A stretch of DNA of 64,000 bases. It comes from Salinibacterium sp. G-O1 (lineage in GTDB: Bacteria > Actinomycetota > Actinomycetes > Actinomycetales > Microbacteriaceae). Under the pieces are notes generated by a model, which was given only the letters and a program-made list of their open reading frames with translations, did no database searches and had not been told where the DNA came from. This document shows positions 57,124 through 64,000 of the stretch, one piece after another. Every line of letters starts with the position of its first letter. The first letter of the stretch is position 1. The position numbers and the translations under genes were made by a program. The stretch covers positions 1,238,675 to 1,302,674 of the forward strand of contig NZ_JASISV010000001.1 in the NCBI RefSeq assembly GCF_030063305.1. Reading direction: 5' to 3'.

Positions 57124-58316
57124 CAGAACGCGTCGTCCTCGCCTACTCCGGTGGCCTCGACACATCGGTAGGCATCGGGTGGTTGAAGGATGCCACAGGC
57201 AAAGAGGTTGTGGCCCTCGCCGTCGACGTCGGCCAGGGTGGCGAAGACATGGATGACATCCGCCAGCGCGCCCTCGACTGTGGCGCCGTGGAGTCGATCG
57301 TCGTCGACGCGAAAGAAGAGTTCGCCGACGATTTCCTGATGCCAGCTCTCAAGGCCAACGCGATGTACCAGAAGCGTTATCCGCTGGTCTCGGCGCTCAG
57401 CCGTCCGGTCATCGCCAAGCACCTCGCGATCACCGCGAAGCAGCTCGGCGCCAACAGCGTCGCCCATGGATGCACGGGCAAGGGTAACGACCAGGTGCGG
57501 TTCGAGGCTGCCGTGGCGGCCCTCGCGCCTGAGCTCACGAGCATCGCCCCGGTTCGCGACCTGGCTCTCACGCGTGACAAGGCGATCATCTACGCGGAAC
57601 AGCACAACCTGCCGATTCGCCAGTCAGCCGCAAACCCATACTCGATCGACAAGAACGTGTGGGGCCGTGCGGTCGAGACCGGGTTCCTCGAGGACCCGTG
57701 GAACGCTCCCATCGAAGACCTCTACGAGTACACCGAAGACCCTTCGGTCGCCCGTGACGCCGCCGAGGTCGTCATCACGTTCGCCTCCGGCATCCCGGTC
57801 GCCATCGATGGCGTTCAGCTGAGCGCCCTCGCCATCATCGAGAAGCTGAATGCTCTCGCCGGCAAGCACGGTGTCGGTCGCATCGACGTCGTCGAAGACC
57901 GCCTCGTGGGCATCAAGAGCCGTGAAGTGTACGAAGCGCCTGGCGCCGTCGCGCTCATCGAAGCCCACGAAGCGCTCGAGGCACTCACCCTGGAGCGCGA
58001 CCTGGCCCGCTACAAGCGCGGCGTCGAGGCCGAATGGTCCAACCTGGTCTACGACGGACTGTGGTTCTCCGGTCTGAAGCGCTCGCTCGATGTCTTCATC
58101 GACGACACGCAGAAGTACGTCAGCGGTGACATCCGACTGAAGCTGCAGGGCGGCCGCGCTACGGTCACCGGCCAGAAGAGCGAGCAGAGCCTCTACGACT
58201 TCAGCCTCGCGACCTACGACACCGGCGACACGTTCGACCAGTCGCTGTCGAAGGGCTTCATCGAGATCTGGTCACTGCCGTCGAAGATCAGCGCTCGCCG
58301 CGACCTTCGGGGCTAG
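57120..58316 (+). CDS. argG: Argininosuccinate synthase
   Basis: A 398-residue enzyme that joins citrulline and aspartate using ATP. The PP-loop ATP-binding motif is [17 protein letters not shown] at the N-terminus. [16 protein letters not shown] binds citrulline and aspartate, and a C-terminal helix completes the tetramer. The length is typical of type I ArgG. ATG 57120 overlaps the preceding membrane-protein stop by four bases. Confidence 0.97.
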   Translation: MTERVVLAYSGGLDTSVGIGWLKDATGKEVVALAVDVGQGGEDMDDIRQRALDCGAVESIVVDAKEEFADDFLMPALKANAMYQKRYPLVSALSRPVIAKHLAITAKQLGANSVAHGCTGKGNDQVRFEAAVAALAPELTSIAPVRDLALTRDKAIIYAEQHNLPIRQSAANPYSIDKNVWGRAVETGFLEDPWNAPIEDLYEYTEDPSVARDAAEVVITFASGIPVAIDGVQLSALAIIEKLNALAGKHGVGRIDVVEDRLVGIKSREVYEAPGAVALIEAHEALEALTLERDLARYKRGVEAEWSNLVYDGLWFSGLKRSLDVFIDDTQKYVSGDIRLKLQGGRATVTGQKSEQSLYDFSLATYDTGDTFDQSLSKGFIEIWSLPSKISARRDLRG

Positions 58317-60336
<2,020 letters not shown>

Positions 60337-60340
<4 letters not shown>

Positions 60341-60735
60341 CCCGCGAATTCTCGAAGTGCGTCCAGCGCAGGCTGCGCCTTGTCGGCCTGCACGAAAATG
60401 TGGTCGTGGTAGTACGCGGCTATAACGTTGGCGCTGATGCCACGCTCGGTCAGCTTTGTCGACACGGCGGCGGTGAGGCCCACCGCCTCGAGGCTGGAAT
60501 GCACGCTCAGGGTGATGCCCCGAAACGCACCCTCGTAGGGCAGACCAGCGCCGTCAGCGGCATCCCTGGTCAGCACGAGGGTCAGGCCCTCCGATTCACG
60601 GTAGGTGGCGAGGGGTTCGAGCTCGGCAAAGTCGCCGTAGCGCGCTCCGGCGATCGTGCAGAACACGTACTCGCCGTCGAGCAGGTGTGGCTCCATGGAG
60701 TGAAGCAGTGTCGTGAGGTTTGTCTCGCCGGTCAT
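60337..60735 (-). CDS. ACT-domain protein, 132 aa
   Basis: A small cytoplasmic protein made of two ACT-like halves. The N-terminal LLDGEYVFCTIAGARYGDFAELEPLATYRESEGLTLVL and the C-terminal ITLSVHSSLEAVGLTAAVSTKLTERGISANVIAAYYHDHIFV resemble the ACT_3/ACT_7 pair of stand-alone amino-acid-binding proteins. Such proteins probably bind amino acids, but no partner is known. ATG 60735 has AGGAG upstream. Its stop overlaps the convergent mpg stop. Confidence 0.88.
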
Positions 60736-60812
60736 GTTTCTCCTGGAGGGCCGTCGCGCGGTCGGTGATGATGTTGAACACTACAAGTACCAGCCGGTGG
60801 ACCATCCTCCGT

Positions 60813-60818
60813 TACGGT
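60813..60818 (+). promoter_or_regulatory. -10 element, leaderless-type, for the microprotein-DUF817 pair
   Basis: TACGGT is followed by seven bases and then ATG 60826. The same hexamer and spacing recur at tyrS. Confidence 0.5.
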
Positions 60819-60825
60819 TATCGGC

Positions 60826-60969
60826 ATGACACTGCACAAAGACCAGGATCCCGGTTGGTGGCGCCGTGGCATGACCCGACGTGGAATCATCATCGTCGTG
60901 ATCGTCAGTGTCGCTCTCATCATCGGCGGTTTCGTCGTCATGGCGTTGAACGGCATTCCGCTCTTCTGA
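60826..60969 (+). CDS. 47-residue single-pass membrane microprotein
   Basis: A short ORF missed by common length cut-offs. It has a charged N-terminus with Arg pairs (KDQDPGWWRRGMTRRG) and one strong transmembrane helix (about residues 20-41), ending at TGA 60967-60969. The start has a TACGGT hexamer seven bases upstream. The stop shares its last base with the ATG of the DUF817 gene (TGATG), which indicates translational coupling. By topology (positive-inside rule) the N-terminus is in the cytoplasm. The function is unknown; it may be a small partner of the DUF817 protein. Confidence 0.65.
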   Translation: MTLHKDQDPGWWRRGMTRRGIIIVVIVSVALIIGGFVVMALNGIPLF

Positions 60970-61859
60970 TGTCACGCTTCACCCCCGTCGAGCAGCGCAT
61001 CGACGCATGGGCACATCGACGGCTCGACGGCATCCCGCGCCGCGGGCCGCGATCGACTCTGGTCGAGTTCATGGTCTTCGTGCTGAAGCAGGCATGGGCC
61101 TGCATCTTCGGTGCAGCGATCCTGACCGTGATCATCGCGACAAAGCTCTTTTACCCGGATGACGCGATTCTGGCCCGCAACGACTTCCTGGTCATCGCCG
61201 CAGTGGTGATCCAGGTGGTCATGGTGGCCACCAGACTCGAGACGTTCCGGGAACTGCGGGTGATCATCCTGTTCCACCTCGTGGGCACCGGTATGGAACT
61301 CTTCAAGACCAGCGTCGGATCGTGGCTCTACGAGGGCGACGGGATCCTGCAGATCGGGGGAGTGCCCCTGTACAGCGGCTTCATGTACGCCGCGATCGGC
61401 TCATACATGGTGCGGGTGTACCGGCTCTTCGACCTGCGTTTCGATCGATACCCGCGGCGCTTCGTTACGGCCATCCTTGCCGCGCTCATCTATCTGAACT
61501 TCTTCGCTCATCACTACGTTCCGGATGCCCGCTATCTGCTGATGGCCGCGACGGCCGTGATCTTCGGACGGTGCGTGATGAGTTTCCGGATCTTCCGCCA
61601 CAGGCTCAGGATGCCGCTGCTCGCCATCTTCGTCGGGGTCGCCGTCTTCATTTGGATCGCGGAGAACATCGGAACCTGGGCAGACGCCTGGCAGTATCCG
61701 GGCCAGGAGGACGGCTGGCAGGTCGTCTCGCTGGCCAAGCTCGGTTCGTGGTTCCTCCTGATGATCATCTCGGTGGTGCTGGTCGCCTGGGTCTACCCGC
61801 CGCGTCCATCGGATCCGGTGGCGCCTGACTCCGGCGGCGCCTCGAACGATCGGGGTTGA
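60969..61859 (+). CDS. DUF817 family integral membrane protein
   Basis: A 296-residue membrane protein of the DUF817 family with about seven to eight hydrophobic helices. Conserved features include VEFMVFVLKQAWACIFGAAIL, FHLVGTGMELFKTSVGSWLYEGDG, YSGFMYAAIGSYMVRVYRLFDLRF, FAHHYVPDARYLL and VFIWIAENIGTWADAWQYPGQEDGW. The several conserved His, Glu and Trp residues suggest metal or cofactor binding, but the family is uncharacterised. ATG 60969 is coupled to the preceding microprotein; a longer open frame upstream runs through that region in another register and is not supported. Confidence 0.85.
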   Translation: MSRFTPVEQRIDAWAHRRLDGIPRRGPRSTLVEFMVFVLKQAWACIFGAAILTVIIATKLFYPDDAILARNDFLVIAAVVIQVVMVATRLETFRELRVIILFHLVGTGMELFKTSVGSWLYEGDGILQIGGVPLYSGFMYAAIGSYMVRVYRLFDLRFDRYPRRFVTAILAALIYLNFFAHHYVPDARYLLMAATAVIFGRCVMSFRIFRHRLRMPLLAIFVGVAVFIWIAENIGTWADAWQYPGQEDGWQVVSLAKLGSWFLLMIISVVLVAWVYPPRPSDPVAPDSGGASNDRG

Positions 61860-61903
61860 GTGTCCCGGCGGGATTACTGACCTGGCATCGATTCATCCTC
61901 CGC

Positions 61904-61909
61904 TACGGT
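61904..61909 (+). promoter_or_regulatory. -10 element, leaderless-type, for tyrS
   Basis: TACGGT is followed by seven bases and then GTG 61917, which helps choose that start over GTG 61908. Confidence 0.5.
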
Positions 61910-61916
61910 GGGATGC

Positions 61917-63227
61917 GTGTCAGCCACAGCATCCGAGTCACTGTCAGCCCAGCGCAACGATCCAACGTTCGACGACGTCTGGGATGAAATCAACTGGCGC
62001 GGCCTCGTGCATGTGTCAACGAATGCCGACGAGCTGAAGGCGCTGCTCGCCGGGCCGCCGATCACCTACTACTGCGGATTCGACCCGACAGCGCCGAGCC
62101 TGCACCTCGGAAACCTGGTGCAACTGCTTTTGTTGCGTCGCCTCCAGCTGGCCGGACACAAACCGCTTGGGCTCGTCGGGGGAGCGACCGGACTCATCGG
62201 AGACCCGCGCCCCACCGCAGAACGAACCCTCAACGACAGTGAAACGGTCGCCGAATGGGTGCAATACCTGCAGGCGCAGGTATCGAAATTCCTCAGCACC
62301 GAGGGGGACAATGCGGTTCGCATGGTCAACAACCTCGACTGGACATCGCCGATGAGCGCTATCGACTTCCTGCGCGACGTCGGCAAGTACTTCAGGGTCG
62401 GCACCATGCTCAAGAAGGAAGCCGTCAGCGCTCGACTCAACAGCGACGCCGGCATCAGCTTCACCGAGTTCAGCTACCAGGTCATGCAGGGCATGGACTT
62501 CCTCGAGCTGTACCGCACCCGCGACTGCATGCTGCAAACGGGAGGAAGCGACCAGTGGGGCAATCTCACCAGCGGAACCGACCTCATCCATAAGGCCGAG
62601 GGCGCCAGCGCTCACGCGATCGGCACCCCGCTCATCACCAACTCCGACGGAACCAAGTTCGGCAAGAGTGAGGGCAACGCGATCTGGCTCGACTCGACGA
62701 TGACGAGCCCGTACGCGTTCTACCAGTTCTGGCTCAACACCGACGATGCCGATGTCGTGCAGCGGTTGAAGATTTTCACGTTCCTCTCCAGGGACCAGAT
62801 CACCGAACTCGAGACGGCCGTGGCCGATGCACCGTTCAGGCGCGAGGCCCAGAAGACCCTCGCCTTCGAGGTGACGTCGCTGGTTCATGGGGGTGCTGCG
62901 ACCGAGGCAGCAATCGCGGCTTCCGCTGCGCTGTTTGGGCAGGGGGAGCTGTCGTCGCTGGATGCCGACACTCTCGCGGCCGCGCTACGTGAACTTCGGC
63001 ACGTCGAGACGTCGGCGGAGTCGACGATCGTGCAGCTGTTGGTGGACACCGCGCTGGTCTCGAGTGCGAGCGAAGCTCGGCGGGCGATCTCGCAGGGTGG
63101 CGTGTACCTCAACAACATTGCGGTCGCGGATGACCAGGCGACCCTGGGAGGCGAGCTACTGCCAGGAAATGTGGCGGTTCTGCGTCGAGGCAAGAAAACC
63201 CTCGCGGGAATCTTCGTCTCGTCCTAG
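61917..63227 (+). CDS. tyrS: Tyrosine--tRNA ligase
   Basis: A 436-residue class I synthetase. The HIGH-type motif is in FDPTAPSLHLGNLV, and the KMSKS loop is GTKFGKSEGNAIW. Tyrosine-recognising residues lie in YCGFDPTA and SYQVMQGMDF, and QTGGSDQWGNLTSG is the usual helix. The C-terminal S4-like RNA-binding domain spans about 365-430. GTG 61917 is preferred over GTG 61908 because the TACGGT hexamer overlaps the latter. A short hairpin and the ribosomal RNA leader follow. Confidence 0.97.
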   Translation: MSATASESLSAQRNDPTFDDVWDEINWRGLVHVSTNADELKALLAGPPITYYCGFDPTAPSLHLGNLVQLLLLRRLQLAGHKPLGLVGGATGLIGDPRPTAERTLNDSETVAEWVQYLQAQVSKFLSTEGDNAVRMVNNLDWTSPMSAIDFLRDVGKYFRVGTMLKKEAVSARLNSDAGISFTEFSYQVMQGMDFLELYRTRDCMLQTGGSDQWGNLTSGTDLIHKAEGASAHAIGTPLITNSDGTKFGKSEGNAIWLDSTMTSPYAFYQFWLNTDDADVVQRLKIFTFLSRDQITELETAVADAPFRREAQKTLAFEVTSLVHGGAATEAAIAASAALFGQGELSSLDADTLAAALRELRHVETSAESTIVQLLVDTALVSSASEARRAISQGGVYLNNIAVADDQATLGGELLPGNVAVLRRGKKTLAGIFVSS

Positions 63228-63270
63228 CCTCCGGCTACCGGCAAAACCATCAAGTTTCACCTCAACCTTG

Positions 63271-63306
63271 GGCTGCATCCCAGCGTTTTGCTGGGTGAGG
63301 CAGCGC
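63271..63306 (+). terminator. Hairpin after tyrS
   Basis: CCCAGC (63279-63284) pairs with GCTGGG (63290-63295) around GTTTT, with flanking CTGC/GCAG adding to the stem. It lies 44 bases after the tyrS stop and may end that transcript before the rrn promoters. No long U-tract follows. Confidence 0.45.
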
Positions 63307-63330
63307 GACACGCCCGGGATGCGGCGTAGT

Positions 63331-63360
63331 TTGGTGGGGCGCGAGAAATGCACGTAAAGT
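63331..63360 (+). promoter_or_regulatory. Possible upstream rrn promoter
   Basis: TTGGTG (63331-63336), 18 bases, TAAAGT (63355-63360). The position about 560 bases before 16S rRNA suits a distal ribosomal promoter. Confidence 0.35.
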
Positions 63361-63559
63361 CATCTCTTGTCACCCCAAAGGTGCGGAAAACCCGGGCAGT
63401 TCTGCTGCTAGGTTTCCGGCCTCAAGAGGGACCAAGTTCTGAGTCACACAGCGGAACACCTACTCGTTAGGTTTTCGTCTTCAGATCTTAGGATGCAGTA
63501 TCCACTTCGTGAGTCTTCTCGAATCGTTGCGGAGCGCGCTTTCAGCCGCACCGCTCGAC

Positions 63560-63587
63560 TTGACAGACTCGGGAAAGTTGGTAAGTT
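63560..63587 (+). promoter_or_regulatory. Main rrn promoter candidate
   Basis: A perfect -35 TTGACA (63560-63565), 16 bases, then TAAGTT (63582-63587), 332 bases upstream of the 16S 5' end. It is the strongest -35 in the window. Confidence 0.65.
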
Positions 63588-63681
63588 AGACAGGTTGCCT
63601 TCTGCGCTTTTGTGTGGGGGGTGGCACAGGTTTTGTAGCCCTGGGTGAAGCCGTTTGTGGTGGAGGTCAGGAGCGTCCGAT

Positions 63682-63704
63682 CCTTGAGAACTCAACAGCG
63701 TGCA
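63682..63704 (+). promoter_or_regulatory. BoxA-like antitermination region of the rrn leader
   Basis: CTTGAGAACTCAACAGCG with its flanks is the element typically seen in rRNA leaders and spacers of high-GC Gram-positives and is thought to take part in antitermination and RNase III processing. The rest of 63228-63919 holds no protein gene I can support; it is leader RNA. Confidence 0.55.
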
Positions 63705-63919
63705 CAATGTCAAATGCCAAAAACCCGACTGTGCTTTATGTGATTGACCTATTTCGGGTCAGGATCGTGGGTGCAGCGGATTCCTTTGGAAAAAGATATA
63801 AACAACAAAGCAAGTCAGTTTTGATTTGTTCTGTCAGTTTCAAACTTGCAGGGTTGATGCCTATTCCGGCTGGTCCCTGCGCTAGATGTGCCGGCTACTT
63901 GTAGTCGAGCAATCAAACA

Positions 63920-64000
<81 letters not shown>

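Noticed and set aside
63614..63904. Open frame in the rRNA leader (96 codons).
   Set aside because: It lies in the transcribed rRNA leader with the boxA-like element inside it, and its composition is unlike the coding regions.

Overview
The window is a high-GC, gene-dense stretch of an actinobacterial chromosome, most likely from the Microbacteriaceae or a close relative. Evidence seen in the sequence: GC-biased third codon positions, frequent GTG starts, TCGAAC-N4-GTTCGA-type SOS boxes, a 16S rRNA 5' end, and a backbone order (pnp, M16 protease, dapB, thyA/folA, dapA, rnj, ftsK, pgsA, cinA, clgR, recA, recX, miaB, miaA, dapF, hflX, lexA; then infC-rpmI-rplT, trmH, pheST, argCJBDFGH, mpg, tyrS, rrn) that matches, as I recall it, the order in Mycobacterium tuberculosis and other Actinobacteria. 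I see no prophage, insertion sequence, CRISPR array or tRNA gene. This is core genome with a few lineage-specific insertions.

Layout. 1-2.7 kb: the 3' end of a quinone-oxidoreductase-like gene and three poorly characterised genes. 3-11.7 kb: pnp (TTG start, structured leader), an inserted YbhB/aldo-keto reductase/TetR block, then M16 protease, histidine phosphatase, GNAT, dapB and a membrane protein. 11.7-14 kb: a minus-strand block (TIGR01777 epimerase, OsmC, DUF4395 and thioredoxin). 14-18.1 kb: thyA-folA, dapA, RNase J. 18.3-30.7 kb: ftsK, pgsA, cinA, clgR, DUF3046, recA-recX, miaB-miaA-dapF, a methyltransferase and hflX. 30.8-35.7 kb: metF-metE, a lipoprotein, lexA. 35.9-40.6 kb: an SOS-linked LysM protein, hisC-B-H-A, SseB-like protein, DUF1844. 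40.8-50.6 kb: infC-rpmI-rplT, a SpoU methyltransferase, a glutamate-type ABC transporter, pheS-pheT, DUF937. 50.7-60.3 kb: a candidate arginine attenuator followed by argC-J-B-D-F, a membrane acyltransferase where argR is expected, argG-argH and mpg. 60.3-64 kb: ACT protein, a 47-residue membrane microprotein coupled to DUF817, tyrS, and a ribosomal RNA leader running into 16S rRNA.

How the parts work together. Lysine/peptidoglycan precursor synthesis (dapA, dapB, dapF), one-carbon/methionine metabolism (thyA, folA, metF, metE), histidine and arginine synthesis, RNA turnover (pnp, rnj), tRNA modification (miaA, miaB) and aminoacylation (pheST, tyrS) sit beside the SOS circuit (recA, recX, lexA and a LysM protein resembling YneA/ChiZ division inhibitors).

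Most notable observations: (1) infC has no ATG/GTG/TTG start and must begin at ATC; (2) mpg can only be completed by a CTG start overlapping the argH stop; (3) a leaderless Arg-rich 31-codon ORF followed by a long hairpin and U-run precedes argC, while argR is missing from its usual place; (4) a terminator-shaped hairpin lies between the SOS boxes and the LysM gene; (5) many genes follow a TAnnnT-N6/7-start arrangement, suggesting pervasive leaderless transcription; (6) structured leaders precede pnp and infC.
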